Origin: Achromobacter xylosoxidans | GTDB lineage: Bacteria > Pseudomonadota > Gammaproteobacteria > Burkholderiales > Burkholderiaceae_B | DNA length: 64,000 nt | Assembly (NCBI RefSeq): GCF_002192695.1 | Contig: NZ_MTLG01000082.1 | Coordinates: 62,001 to 126,000, forward strand | Direction: 5' to 3' | In this document: positions 29,497 to 38,700 of the stretch, one piece after another | How the letters are laid out: each line of letters opens with the position of its first letter | Position numbering within the stretch: position 1 is the first letter of the stretch | Position numbers and translations under genes: made by a program | The notes under the pieces: generated by a model | What the model was told of the DNA's origin: nothing | The model's input: only the letters and a program-made list of their open reading frames with translations | The model's database searches: none

Positions 29497-30708
29497 ATGA
29501 CCACCCGTCCGATCTATCTGGATTATTCCGCCACGACGCCCGTCGATCCCCGCGTCGTGGACAAGATGGTGCCCTGGCTGTACGAAAACTTCGGCAATCC
29601 GGCGTCCCGCAGCCACGCGTTTGGCTGGGAGTCCGAAGAAGCCGTCGAGCGCGCCCGCGAAGAAGTCGCCAAGCTGGTGAACGCCGATCCGCGCGAAATC
29701 GTCTGGACCTCCGGCGCCACCGAATCCAACAACCTGGCGATCAAGGGCGCCGCCAACTTCTACCAGGAACGCGGCAAGCACATCGTCACCGTCAAGACCG
29801 AACACAAGGCCGTGCTGGACACCTGTCGCGAACTCGAGCGCCAGGGCTTCGAAGTGACCTACCTCGACGTCAAGGACAACGGCCTGATCGACCTGGACAC
29901 CTTCAAGGCCGCGCTGCGCCCCGATACCGTGCTGGCGTCGGTGATGATGGTGAACAACGAAATCGGCGTGATCCAGGACGTGGCCACGCTGGGCGAGATC
30001 TGCCGCGAAAAGGGCATCATCTTCCACGTGGACGCCGCCCAGGCGACCGGCAAGGTGGAAATCGACCTGCAAAAGCTGAAGGTCGACCTGATGTCGTTCT
30101 CCGCCCACAAGACCTACGGCCCCAAGGGCATCGGCGCGCTGTACGTGCGCCGCAAGCCGCGCATCCGCATCGAAGCGCAGATGCACGGCGGCGGCCATGA
30201 GCGCGGTTTCCGCTCGGGCACGCTGGCCACGCACCAGATCGTCGGCATGGGCGAAGCCTTCCGCCTGGCCCGCGAGGAAATGGGCACCGAGAACGAGCGC
30301 ATCCGGATGCTGCGCGACCGCCTGTGGGCCGGCCTGTCGCAGATCGAAGAGGTCTACCTCAACGGCGACATGGACCAGCGCGTCCCGCACAACCTGAATG
30401 TCAGCTTCAACTATGTCGAAGGCGAGTCCCTGATCATGGCGATCAAGGAACTTGCCGTCTCCAGCGGCTCGGCCTGCACCTCGGCCAGCCTGGAACCGTC
30501 CTACGTGTTGCGCGCCCTGGGCCGCAACGACGAACTGGCGCACAGCTCGATCCGCTTCACGCTGGGCCGTTTCACGACCGAAAAGGAAGTGGACTACGCC
30601 ATCGAGTTGCTCAAGAGCCGCGTCGGCAAGCTGCGCGATATGTCGCCGCTGTGGGAAATGGCCAAGGAAGGCATCGACTTGAACACCGTGCAGTGGGCTG
30701 CGCACTAA
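29497..30708 (+). CDS. iscS: IscS, cysteine desulfurase
   Basis: 403 residues, a class V PLP enzyme. The PLP lysine is in [12 protein letters not shown] and the mobile sulfur-carrying Cys is in [17 protein letters not shown]. It takes sulfur from cysteine and hands a persulfide to IscU and to tRNA-thiolation and cofactor pathways. It follows iscR by 21 bases with AGGAG before the ATG. Length and ends match E. coli IscS. Confidence 0.98.
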   Translation: MTTRPIYLDYSATTPVDPRVVDKMVPWLYENFGNPASRSHAFGWESEEAVERAREEVAKLVNADPREIVWTSGATESNNLAIKGAANFYQERGKHIVTVKTEHKAVLDTCRELERQGFEVTYLDVKDNGLIDLDTFKAALRPDTVLASVMMVNNEIGVIQDVATLGEICREKGIIFHVDAAQATGKVEIDLQKLKVDLMSFSAHKTYGPKGIGALYVRRKPRIRIEAQMHGGGHERGFRSGTLATHQIVGMGEAFRLAREEMGTENERIRMLRDRLWAGLSQIEEVYLNGDMDQRVPHNLNVSFNYVEGESLIMAIKELAVSSGSACTSASLEPSYVLRALGRNDELAHSSIRFTLGRFTTEKEVDYAIELLKSRVGKLRDMSPLWEMAKEGIDLNTVQWAAH

Positions 30709-30741
30709 GCGCCCGCGCCTAGAAATTCGTGGAGAATTAAC

Positions 30742-31149
30742 ATGTCTTACAGCACCAAAGTCCTGGATCACTACGAAAACCCGCGCAACGTCGGTTCGTT
30801 CGACAAGTCGGACGAGTCGGTCGGCACCGGCATGGTCGGCGCGCCCGCCTGTGGCGACGTGATGAAGCTGCAGATCAAGGTGAACGAAGCCGGCGTGATC
30901 GAAGACGCGCGCTTCAAGACCTACGGCTGCGGTTCGGCCATCGCTTCCAGCTCGCTCGTGACCGAATGGGTCAAGGGCAAGACGCTGGACGAAGCGATGA
31001 ACATCCGCAACACGCAGATCGCCGAAGAACTGGCCCTGCCGCCCGTGAAGGTGCACTGTTCCATCCTGGCCGAAGACGCGATCAAGGCCGCGGTGCAGAA
31101 CTACAAAGAAAAGCATTCGGCCCCGGCCGAAGCTGCCGTGGCGGGCTGA
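30742..31149 (+). CDS. iscU: IscU, Fe-S cluster scaffold
   Basis: 135 residues. The three cluster Cys residues are in [19 protein letters not shown] and [10 protein letters not shown], and the HscA recognition motif LPPVK precedes the last one. The cluster is built on this protein from IscS sulfur and then released by HscA/HscB. A short Ala/Glu tail ([11 protein letters not shown]) extends beyond the E. coli end. Confidence 0.98.
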   Translation: MSYSTKVLDHYENPRNVGSFDKSDESVGTGMVGAPACGDVMKLQIKVNEAGVIEDARFKTYGCGSAIASSSLVTEWVKGKTLDEAMNIRNTQIAEELALPPVKVHCSILAEDAIKAAVQNYKEKHSAPAEAAVAG

Positions 31150-31151
31150 AC

Positions 31152-31475
31152 ATGTCCGTTACCCTGACCCAACAGGCTGCCACCCATATCGGCCGCTACT
31201 TGCAGAAGCGCGGAAAGGGTATCGGCTTGCGGCTCGGCGTTAGGACCACGGGCTGCTCCGGCATGGCCTACAAGCTCGAGTACGTGGACGACGTGGCGCC
31301 GGAAGACGTGGTGTTCGAAAGCTTCGGCGTGAAGGTCTTCATCGACCCGAAAAGCCTGTCGTACCTGGACGGCACCGAACTCGACTACGCCCGCGAAGGC
31401 CTGAATGAAGGCTTCAAGTTCCGCAACCCCAACGAAAAGGCGACCTGCGGCTGCGGCGAGTCGTTCACGGTGTAA
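31152..31475 (+). CDS. iscA: IscA, A-type Fe-S carrier
   Basis: 107 residues from the ATG at 31152, two bases after the iscU stop. The A-type signature is [16 protein letters not shown] and the C-terminal CGCGESF; the three Cys residues bind iron or a cluster for delivery to targets. The position in the operon is canonical. Confidence 0.97.
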   Translation: MSVTLTQQAATHIGRYLQKRGKGIGLRLGVRTTGCSGMAYKLEYVDDVAPEDVVFESFGVKVFIDPKSLSYLDGTELDYAREGLNEGFKFRNPNEKATCGCGESFTV

Positions 31476-31478
31476 GTC

Positions 31479-31991
31479 TTGGCTGGAGACGATCACTTCA
31501 GCCTGTTTGGCTTGCCGGCGCGCTTCGATCTGGACGCCCAGGCGCTTGAGTCCGCGTGGCGCGCCGTCGCCGCGCAGGTCCATCCCGACCGCTACGCCAC
31601 GGCCAGCCCCGCGGAACGCCGCGTGGCCATGCAGTGGGCGGCTCGCGCCAACGAGGCCTACCGCCTGTTGCGCGATCCCTTGTTGCGGGCGCGTTACCTG
31701 TGCGAGCAGGCTGGCGTGGATCTGCAGACCGAGAGCAACACGGCCATGGACCCCGAGTTCCTGATGCAGCAGATGACCTGGCGCGAGATGCTGGACGACG
31801 CGCGCGACGATGCCCGCGCCCTGGCGGCCTTGCAGGCCGAGTTGGAGCAGGCGCGCGCCGCCATGCGCGCCACGCTGGCCCGCCTGCTGGACCAGGACCG
31901 CGATTACGCGGCGGCCGGGCTCAAGGTGCGGGAATGGATGTTCGTGGAGAAGCTGGCGGAAGAACTGGCGCAGGCCCAGCCCGCCGCATAG
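31479..31991 (+). CDS. hscB: HscB, J-domain co-chaperone
   Basis: 170 residues with a TTG start at 31479, three bases after the iscA stop; no in-frame ATG precedes the conserved DHFSLFGLP. The J-domain His-Pro-Asp is at residues 35-37 (QVHPDRYA). The C-terminal three-helix bundle binds IscU (MDPEFLMQQMTWREMLDDAR). It stimulates the HscA ATPase during cluster release. Confidence 0.95.
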   Translation: MAGDDHFSLFGLPARFDLDAQALESAWRAVAAQVHPDRYATASPAERRVAMQWAARANEAYRLLRDPLLRARYLCEQAGVDLQTESNTAMDPEFLMQQMTWREMLDDARDDARALAALQAELEQARAAMRATLARLLDQDRDYAAAGLKVREWMFVEKLAEELAQAQPAA

Positions 31992-32063
31992 CCCAGGCCG
32001 CGCCGCGGCGTCCGCCAGACGGGCGCCGGCACAGCGCCGCCTACTGACCATAAAAGCAGAATC

Positions 32064-33926
32064 ATGGCCTTATTGCAGATATCAGAGCCTGGCGAATCGC
32101 CCGCGCCGCACCAGCGCAAGCTGGCGGTCGGGATCGACCTGGGCACCACCAATTCCCTGGTCGCGGCGGTGCGCAGCAGCGTCGCCGAAGTGCTGACCGA
32201 TGCGCAGGGCCACGCCTTGCTGCCTTCCGCCGTGCGCTATTTCGCGGGCGGCAAGGTCACCACTGGCCGCGAGCCGCTCGCGCAGCAGGCCGAGGATCCG
32301 CTGAACACCGTTGTTTCGGTCAAGCGTTTCATGGGCCGTTCGCTCGAAGAGGCGCGCGCCAGCCGCGCGCCATATGAATTCGTGGACGCGCCCGGCATGG
32401 TGCGCATCCGCACCGTCCAGGGCGACCTGAGCCCGGTCGAAGTATCGGCGCAGATCCTTGCGGTCCTGCGCCAGCGCGCCGAAGACGTGCTGGGCGACGA
32501 TCTGGTCGGCGCCGTCATCACGGTGCCCGCTTATTTTGATGACGCGCAACGCCAGGCCACGCGCGACGCCGCCCGCCTGGCCGGCCTGAACGTGTTGCGT
32601 CTGCTGAATGAACCCACGGCCGCGGCCATCGCCTACGGCCTGGATAATGCCGCCGAAGGCGTGTACGCCGTGTATGACCTAGGCGGCGGCACTTTCGATA
32701 TTTCCATCTTGCGCCTGACGCAGGGCGTGTTCGAAGTCATTGCCACCGGTGGCGATACCGCGCTGGGCGGCGACGACTTCGATGCCTTGATCGTCGATCA
32801 TGTGGTGGCCGGGCTTGCCGCCGGCGAGTTCGCGCCGGCGGATCGCCGCCGCCTGCTGATGGCCGCACGCGCTGCGCGCGAAGCCTTGTCGGACGCCGAC
32901 GCAGCCAGCCTGACGCTGGAATTGTCCGATGGCAGGACCGTGGACACGAGCCTGACGCGGGCGGCATTCGAAGCGCTGGCGCAGCCCCTGATCGTGCGCA
33001 CGCTGGACTGCGCGCGGCGCGCCTTGCGCGACGCCTCGCTGACGGCGGCCGACGTGCGCGGCGTGGTGATGGTCGGCGGCGCCACGCGCATGCCGGTCGT
33101 GCGCGCGGCCGTGGGCAAGCTGTTCGGCACGCAGCCGCTGACGGACCTGGATCCCGACCAGGTGGTGGCGCTGGGCGCCGCCTTGCAGGCCAATCTGCTG
33201 GCGGGCAACCGCGCTCCCGGCGAGGACTGGCTGCTGCTGGATGTGATCCCGTTGTCGCTGGGCTTGGAAACCATGGGCGGCCTGGTGGAGCGCATCATCC
33301 CGCGCAATAGCACCATCCCCGTGGCGCGCGCGCAGGAATTCACGACCTTCAAGGATGGCCAGACGGCCATGAGCATCCACGTGGTGCAGGGTGAACGCGA
33401 CCTGGTTGCCGATTCGCGCTCGCTGGCCCGCTTCGAGCTGCGTGGCATTCCGCCCATGGTGGCGGGCGCCGCGCGCATCCGCGTGACCTTCCAGGTGGAC
33501 GCCGACGGGCTGCTGAGCGTGACCGCGCGCGAGCAGAGCAAGGGCGTCGAGGCCATGGTGTCGGTCAAGCCGTCCTATGGCCTCTCCGACGATGAAATCG
33601 CGCAGATGCTGGCCGACAGCGTGGCGCAAGCCGATACCGATGCCCGCGCCCGCATGCTGCGCGAGCAACAGGTGGACGCGCGCCAACTGGTCGAGTCGGT
33701 GCAGGCCGCGCTGGCCGTCGATGGCGACCTGCTGGACGCCGAGGAACGCAAGCGCGTGGACGAATGCCTGCAGGCTGCCATCGCCGCCCAGGATGCCCAG
33801 GACGTGGACACGGTGAAGGATGCGGTCCAGGCCCTGTCGGCCGCGACCGATGACTTCGCCGCGCGCCGCATGGACCGCAGCATCCGCGCCGCGCTGGCGG
33901 GCCGCAAACTTGATGAGATTGCCTGA
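32064..33926 (+). CDS. hscA: HscA, Hsp70-type chaperone for Fe-S assembly
   Basis: 620 residues. The actin-like ATPase domain shows [27 protein letters not shown] and [14 protein letters not shown]; the substrate domain starts near [16 protein letters not shown] and has a helical lid at the end. It binds the LPPVK motif of IscU and drives cluster transfer with HscB. It starts at the ATG at 32064, 72 bases after hscB. Confidence 0.97.
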   Translation: MALLQISEPGESPAPHQRKLAVGIDLGTTNSLVAAVRSSVAEVLTDAQGHALLPSAVRYFAGGKVTTGREPLAQQAEDPLNTVVSVKRFMGRSLEEARASRAPYEFVDAPGMVRIRTVQGDLSPVEVSAQILAVLRQRAEDVLGDDLVGAVITVPAYFDDAQRQATRDAARLAGLNVLRLLNEPTAAAIAYGLDNAAEGVYAVYDLGGGTFDISILRLTQGVFEVIATGGDTALGGDDFDALIVDHVVAGLAAGEFAPADRRRLLMAARAAREALSDADAASLTLELSDGRTVDTSLTRAAFEALAQPLIVRTLDCARRALRDASLTAADVRGVVMVGGATRMPVVRAAVGKLFGTQPLTDLDPDQVVALGAALQANLLAGNRAPGEDWLLLDVIPLSLGLETMGGLVERIIPRNSTIPVARAQEFTTFKDGQTAMSIHVVQGERDLVADSRSLARFELRGIPPMVAGAARIRVTFQVDADGLLSVTAREQSKGVEAMVSVKPSYGLSDDEIAQMLADSVAQADTDARARMLREQQVDARQLVESVQAALAVDGDLLDAEERKRVDECLQAAIAAQDAQDVDTVKDAVQALSAATDDFAARRMDRSIRAALAGRKLDEIA

Positions 33927-33935
33927 TAACACGCT

Positions 33936-34277
33936 ATGCCGAAACTGACTGTACTGCCTCATCCCGACTACTGCCCGGAAGGCGCCGTGATCGAAGACGC
34001 GCCCAAGGGCGTGTCGATCTGCCGCGTGCTGCTGGACAACCACATCGACATCGAACACGCCTGCGAACTGTCGTGCGCGTGCACGACCTGTCACGTGGTG
34101 GTCAAGCAGGGCTATTCTTCGCTGGAAGACGCCACCGACGACGAAGAGGATCTGCTGGACAAGGCCTGGGGCCTGACCCCGACCTCGCGCCTGTCCTGCC
34201 AGGCGCTGGTGACCGACGCCGACCTGACGGTCGAGATTCCCAAGTACACCATCAACCACGCCAAAGAGGGCCATTGA
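33936..34277 (+). CDS. fdx: [2Fe-2S] ferredoxin of the isc system
   Basis: 113 residues. The cluster Cys residues are in the loop CELSCACTTCHVVV and the later RLSCQAL, the adrenodoxin-type pattern. It supplies electrons for cluster assembly on IscU. The stop TGA overlaps the ATG of iscX (ATGA-type). Confidence 0.97.
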   Translation: MPKLTVLPHPDYCPEGAVIEDAPKGVSICRVLLDNHIDIEHACELSCACTTCHVVVKQGYSSLEDATDDEEDLLDKAWGLTPTSRLSCQALVTDADLTVEIPKYTINHAKEGH

Positions 34278-34471
34278 TGAAGTGGACCGACACCTACCAG
34301 ATCGCCGAGGCGCTGCTCGACGCGCACCCTGACGAGGATCCCAAGACGCTGCGCTTCGTGCAGCTGCGCGAGTGGGTCCTGGCCTTGCCCGGTTTCAACG
34401 ACGACCCCGCCCATTGCGGCGAGAAGATCCTGGAAGCTATCCAGATGGCCTGGATTGATGAAGCGGATTGA
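34277..34471 (+). CDS. iscX: IscX (YfhJ), small IscS-binding regulator
   Basis: 64 residues: MKWTDTYQIAEALLDAHPDEDPKTLRFVQLREWVLALPGFNDDP is typical of IscX. The acidic protein binds iron and IscS and tunes the desulfurase. It is the last gene of the operon, followed directly by a terminator. Confidence 0.95.
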   Translation: MKWTDTYQIAEALLDAHPDEDPKTLRFVQLREWVLALPGFNDDPAHCGEKILEAIQMAWIDEAD

Positions 34472-34482
34472 TCTCTGAGTCG

Positions 34483-34510
34483 AAAACGCTCCCTGCGGGG
34501 AGCGTTTTTT
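34483..34510 (+). terminator. Rho-independent terminator of the isc operon
   Basis: AAAACGCTCCC / GGGAGCGTTTTTT hairpin with a short loop and T run, 12 bases after the iscX stop. Confidence 0.94.
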
Positions 34511-34703
34511 ATTCTGGTTCCGCCATTCCGTTGGCGCGACGCCGCTTTGATATGGGACATAAAGCTCACAATGCGGTGGGCGGGACGATATTCAGGCGCT
34601 ATCTTCCTGTCAAAGATGACACTGTCCGCAACGGCAGCCGACGCGATCACAAGACGACGCAAGGCGATTGCAGCTGTGCATCACTGTTCGCAGTGGAGGC
34701 AGC

Positions 34704-35840
34704 GTGGCCAGAAAGAAGCAAGCGGCAGGGCGGCAGACGCCAGTTTTGCACGGCGCTTATACAGGCGTTCATGAGGGCATTGTCGAGTTGCTGTATTCTG
34801 CGCGCCTGAATGCAGCGCGCAGCGTCAACGCGTTGATGACTGCCAGCTATTGGGAGATCGGACGCCGGATCGTCAACGTCGAGCAACGCGGCAAACGGCG
34901 GGCGGGCTATGGCGAGCAGTTGATCGAGCGACTGGCCAGCGATCTCACGCAACAATTCGGTCGTGGGTTCAGTCGCCAGAATTTGCAGCAGATGCGCTCG
35001 TTCTTTTTGGCCTGGCCAATTCGCCAGACGCTGTCTGGCGAATTGGCCACGGAGGCGCAGCAGACGCGATCACCGAGTTTGGAGCAACTGGCCCAAGTCT
35101 TCATATTGCCCTGGTCTGGTTATGTCCGGCTGCTTTCGGTCAAGGACGTCCTCGCCCGTCAGTTCTACGAGACAGAGGCGCTGCGAGGTGGATGGAGCGT
35201 GCGCCAGCTTGATCGGCAGATCGGTAGTCAGTTCTACGAACGCACGGCGCTTTCGAGGAACCGGGCGGCCATGCTGGAGAATGGAGCCAAGACCAAGCCA
35301 GAGACCGCTGCCTTGCTCGACGACGCGATCAAAGACCCCTATGTGCTGGAGTTTCTGGACCTCAAGGACGAGTATTCGGAGTCAGATCTGGAACAGGGCT
35401 TGATCCGTCGGCTGGAGGATTTTCTGCTCGAACTTGGTGACGGTTTTGCTTTCATCGGGCGGCAGCGCCGCTTGCGCATCGACCAGACTTGGTACCGGGT
35501 CGACCTGCTGTTGTTTCATCGGCGGTTGCGTTGCCTGGTTATCGTCGATCTGAAGCTCGGCTCTCTGACCCATGCCGATGTGGGGCAGATGCATATGTAC
35601 TGCAACTACGCCAAGGAGCATTGGACGCTGCCCGACGAAAACCCGCCAGTGGGTTTGATCCTTTGCGCTGACAAGGGCCACGCCCTCGCGAGGTATGCGC
35701 TTGAGGGTTTGCCCAGCAAGGTCATGGCTGCGAATTATCGGATGTTGTTGCCGGACGCCGAGCTGCTGCAAAGGGAGTTGGCGAACACGCAGCGCATGCT
35801 CGAATTTCGCAAAACCATGCGCTCGGGGCTCCGCGAATAG
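34704..35840 (+). CDS. DUF1016 (YhcG-type) PD-(D/E)XK nuclease-like protein
   Basis: 378 residues from the GTG at 34704, which has GGAGG in front; an ATG at 34668 in frame lacks one. The N-terminal DUF1016_N half contains ARSVNALMTASYWEIGRRIVN and FSRQNLQQMRSFF. The C-terminal nuclease half has the PD-(D/E)XK pattern: Asp near 266 (YRVDLLLFH) and D-x-K near 282-284 (VIVDLKLG). E. coli YhcG-type proteins occur in mobile and defence loci. One 60-base line here counts 58% G+C against 75% in a line of the next gene, which suggests foreign origin. A perfect 37-bp palindrome lies inside it. Confidence 0.88.
   Translation: MARKKQAAGRQTPVLHGAYTGVHEGIVELLYSARLNAARSVNALMTASYWEIGRRIVNVEQRGKRRAGYGEQLIERLASDLTQQFGRGFSRQNLQQMRSFFLAWPIRQTLSGELATEAQQTRSPSLEQLAQVFILPWSGYVRLLSVKDVLARQFYETEALRGGWSVRQLDRQIGSQFYERTALSRNRAAMLENGAKTKPETAALLDDAIKDPYVLEFLDLKDEYSESDLEQGLIRRLEDFLLELGDGFAFIGRQRRLRIDQTWYRVDLLLFHRRLRCLVIVDLKLGSLTHADVGQMHMYCNYAKEHWTLPDENPPVGLILCADKGHALARYALEGLPSKVMAANYRMLLPDAELLQRELANTQRMLEFRKTMRSGLRE
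35013..35049. repeat. Perfect 37-bp palindrome inside the DUF1016 gene
   Basis: TGGCCAATTCGCCAGAC, then GCT, then its exact reverse complement. It codes for the linker between the conserved FFLAWPIRQTLSGEL block and the next DUF1016 segment, and keeps the frame open. Confidence 0.97.
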
Positions 35841-35951
35841 TCGGGGCTGTTCCAGCCTGCCGCGCACGCAGGACTGCTAGCGCTTGCGCGCCATGTCCGC
35901 CACGGTATCATCAAGGATTCCACAGTCGTCCCTACCTCCCTGAGTCCACCG

Positions 35952-36836
35952 ATGCCCGCTGCCCAATTGCGCTTTGGCCTGGCCGCCAACCGGCTGCACC
36001 ACGAAACTCCCGATGCCGCGCTGTTTACCTGGCTGCGCGCGTGTTCCGGCACGATACGCGAGCTGGGCGTGCAGCTGCATACCGTCGGCCGCACCCACGA
36101 CGCGATCGTGCGCGAGGGCATGCTGCAGGGCTACGGCGGACTGATCCGCTATCCCTACGGCCGCGAAGGCGGCCTGATGAAGCTGGTGGCCCGGGTGACG
36201 GAAGGGCGCGACGGGCAGGCGCCGTTCGACGGCGCGATCTACCTGATCGATCCTGTCGACCCATCGTCGATTTTTCCGGAAGCGCTGGCGCTCAAGCGCC
36301 AGTGCATCACGCACGGCCGTCCGTTCATTTCGACGCTCGCGGGCGCCATCGAATGGATGGAAGTCGAACGCGTCCATGCGGGCTTGCCGCCGGATGTCTC
36401 GGCTTCGCGCCATTTCAACTTCACCGGCCAGACCGTGGCGCTGATCGCCCACGATGCGCTCAAGGACGAGATGGTGGCATTCGCCAGCGAGCATTTCGAC
36501 GTGTTGTCGCGGTTTGCGCGGCGCGTGGCGACGGGCACCACCGGCGGCCGCTTGAACGACCTGGCCTGGTCGCGCGGCTGGCCCAAGGACACGCCCTGGG
36601 TGCACCGCTACCTGAGCGGGCCGCTGGGCGGCGACGCGCAGATCGCGGAGCTGGTGCTGGAACACCAATGCCAGCGCGTGATCTTCTTCGAAGATCCGCA
36701 TGTGGCCCGCCAGCACGAGGCCGACATCCAGCTGCTGGAACGCGCGGTGCGCGTGGTGACCGAGTCCGCGACCTGCGCCACCTCGCCGGCGGTGGCGCGG
36801 CGTTGGGCGCAGGCGGTGGAAAAGCGCGTCGTTTGA
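35952..36836 (+). CDS. Tandem methylglyoxal-synthase-like protein
   Basis: 294 residues, about twice the usual methylglyoxal synthase (near 150). The second half aligns well with MgsA: VALIAHDALKDE (Asp and Lys of the phosphate site), ATGTTGG, YLSGPLGGDAQI (catalytic Asp), VIFFEDP and HEAD, which keeps the His and Asp of HDPD. The first half follows the same plan (VGRTHDAI, YPYGREGGLMKLV, GAIYLIDPVDP, RPFIST) but has lost the catalytic Asp block. MgsA turns dihydroxyacetone phosphate into methylglyoxal in the cytosol. An active C-terminal and a degenerate N-terminal domain are inferred. Confidence 0.8.
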   Translation: MPAAQLRFGLAANRLHHETPDAALFTWLRACSGTIRELGVQLHTVGRTHDAIVREGMLQGYGGLIRYPYGREGGLMKLVARVTEGRDGQAPFDGAIYLIDPVDPSSIFPEALALKRQCITHGRPFISTLAGAIEWMEVERVHAGLPPDVSASRHFNFTGQTVALIAHDALKDEMVAFASEHFDVLSRFARRVATGTTGGRLNDLAWSRGWPKDTPWVHRYLSGPLGGDAQIAELVLEHQCQRVIFFEDPHVARQHEADIQLLERAVRVVTESATCATSPAVARRWAQAVEKRVV

Positions 36837-36839
36837 GCT

Positions 36840-37643
36840 CTATTCGCCCTTGAACCGAGGCGTCCGCTTCTCGCGGAACGCTCGCACGCCTTCCGCGAAG
36901 TCCGCGCGCGAGGCGCTGTCAAGGAAGCGCGCGGTCTCTTCGGCCAACTGGGTTTCCAGCGTGGCGTGTTCGGCCGAGCGCAACAGGTCCTTGGCGCCCG
37001 CGATGCCGTGCGGCGCGTGGCGGGCGACCTCAAGCGCGTAGCCTTGCGCGGCTTGCGCGAGTTCTCCGGCAGGGGCGGTGCGCGTGACGATGTCCCAGGC
37101 CAACGCGTCGCTGGCGGAGAAGGCGTCGTGCCGCAGTAGCAGGTCCAGCGCGCGGCGGGCGCCCAGCACCCGCGTGAGGCCATGGGTCATGCCGGCGTCG
37201 GGCGTCGCTCCAAGCTTGAGATAGGCCGTCATGAAGCGGGCGTCGGCGTCGGCGATGGCCAGGTCGCAAGCCAAGACCAGCGACAGGCCCGCACCCGCGG
37301 CGATGCCGTGGACCTGCGCAATCCAGACCTTGTCCATGCGGGCAATGCGCGCAATGAAGTCGTTCAACGGCGTGAACAGGTCCAGCAGGGTGGCGCGCAC
37401 CACGGCGGGCTCGCCCGTGAACATGCTGATGTCGCCGCCCGCGCAGAAGGTCTTGCCGGTGGCGCGCAGCAACACGGCGCGGATGTCATCCCGCGCTTCC
37501 AGCCATTGCGCGGCCCGTTGCAGGTCCTGCGCCATCGCCACGTCGATGGCGTTGAGGGCATCGGGGCGGTTCAGCGTCACGGTCGCGATCGCGTCGTCGG
37601 TTTCCAAAAACAGCGTGTGGAAGGCGGGGTGTCCTTGGGGCAT
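36840..37643 (-). CDS. Enoyl-CoA hydratase/isomerase family protein
   Basis: 267 residues of the crotonase fold. The oxyanion-hole blocks are [10 protein letters not shown] and [18 protein letters not shown]. The usual second catalytic Glu region reads [20 protein letters not shown], with Asp where many hydratases have Glu, as in isomerase-type or PaaG-like members. It acts on acyl-CoA thioesters in the cytosol. It is divergent from the Liv-acyl-CoA ligase operon, and the shared gap has a TetR-like operator, so it probably serves the same pathway. Confidence 0.9.
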   Translation of the reverse strand: MPQGHPAFHTLFLETDDAIATVTLNRPDALNAIDVAMAQDLQRAAQWLEARDDIRAVLLRATGKTFCAGGDISMFTGEPAVVRATLLDLFTPLNDFIARIARMDKVWIAQVHGIAAGAGLSLVLACDLAIADADARFMTAYLKLGATPDAGMTHGLTRVLGARRALDLLLRHDAFSASDALAWDIVTRTAPAGELAQAAQGYALEVARHAPHGIAGAKDLLRSAEHATLETQLAEETARFLDSASRADFAEGVRAFREKRTPRFKGE

Positions 37644-37706
37644 GGCGAGTCTCCGTTATCGGGTAAGTACCAGCTGTCGATCCAAAAACCGCGATGCTAT
37701 GGTCTG

Positions 37707-37726
37707 AACCGAGCGCTTGCTTGGTT
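37707..37726. promoter_or_regulatory. Imperfect inverted repeat, candidate TetR operator
   Basis: AACCGAGCGCTTGCTTGGTT: 8-base arms AACCGAGC and GCTTGGTT matching at 7 of 8 positions around GCTT. It lies between the enoyl-CoA hydratase start (37643) and the first gene of the Liv operon (37876). The TetR gene at the operon's end is the likely binder. Confidence 0.55.
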
Positions 37727-37875
37727 TTCTTTTAAGCACGCTTAGCGTAACGCATAGAACGATTTTCCGGCGCTGTACTGGCGTAGGTAAAGACAGGTTC
37801 GTTGCATCTCCTGCCTCGCGGGTTCGCCAGACCGACGTCGACAAAAACTTCGCACATATAAAGGCGAGGAGACAA

Positions 37876-38700
37876 ATGGTGGATCAGTCCGACAGCACTC
37901 CCTTGCTGGAGGTGGATGGGGTCACACTGGCGTTCGGCGGAGTCAAGGCGCTTACGGGCGTGGGCTTTCGCGTGGCGCCCGGGTCCATCACCACGGTCAT
38001 CGGCCCCAATGGCGCGGGCAAGACCTCGCTGTTCAACACCATTTCCGGCTTCTATCGCCCCGCATCCGGGCAGATCCGCTTCCAGGGCCGCGACATCACG
38101 CGCGTGGCGGCGCCCGAACGCGCCCGGCTGGGCCTGGCGCGCAGCTTCCAGAACATCGCGCTGTTCCGCGGCATGACCGTGCTGGACAACATCAAACTGG
38201 GCCGCCATGCGCATCTGCGCACCAACGTGCTGGACGCCTTGTTCTATCTGGGCCGCGCGCGCCGCGAAGAAATGGCGCTGCGCGCCGACATCGAAGAACG
38301 CATCATCGACTTCCTGGAAATCGACCACATCCGCCACGCGCCTGTGGCCGCGCTGTCCTATGGCCTGCAGAAGCGCGTGGAGCTGGCGCGGGCGCTGGCG
38401 ATGAACCCCAAGGTGCTGATGCTGGACGAGCCGGTGGCCGGCATGAACCGCGAAGAGACCGACGACATGGCGCGCTTCATCCTGGATGCGCGCTCCGAAT
38501 GGGGCGTGACGGTGCTGATGGTGGAGCACGACATGGGCATGGTCATGGACCTGTCGGACCACGTGGTGGTGCTGAACTTCGGCCAGGTGATCGCCGACGG
38601 CACGCCGGCGCAGGTGCAGGCGGACCCGCAGGTCATCCAGGCCTATCTGGGCGCGGGCGACGTCGGCGATCTGCGTCGCCGCCTGCGGGAGGCGGCCTGA
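37876..38700 (+). CDS. Liv-type ABC transporter ATP-binding protein (LivG-like)
   Basis: 274 residues from the ATG at 37876 with GCGAGGAG in front. Walker A is GPNGAGKT, the signature is degenerate (LSYGLQKRVELARAL) as is common in LivG, Walker B is VLMLDEPVAG and the switch His is in VMVEHDMGMVM. It is the first ATPase of a branched-chain amino acid-type (HAAT) importer. Its stop overlaps the next start (TGATG). The operon partners are an acyl-CoA ligase and thiolase, so the cargo may be a carboxylic acid rather than an amino acid. Confidence 0.93.
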   Translation: MVDQSDSTPLLEVDGVTLAFGGVKALTGVGFRVAPGSITTVIGPNGAGKTSLFNTISGFYRPASGQIRFQGRDITRVAAPERARLGLARSFQNIALFRGMTVLDNIKLGRHAHLRTNVLDALFYLGRARREEMALRADIEERIIDFLEIDHIRHAPVAALSYGLQKRVELARALAMNPKVLMLDEPVAGMNREETDDMARFILDARSEWGVTVLMVEHDMGMVMDLSDHVVVLNFGQVIADGTPAQVQADPQVIQAYLGAGDVGDLRRRLREAA

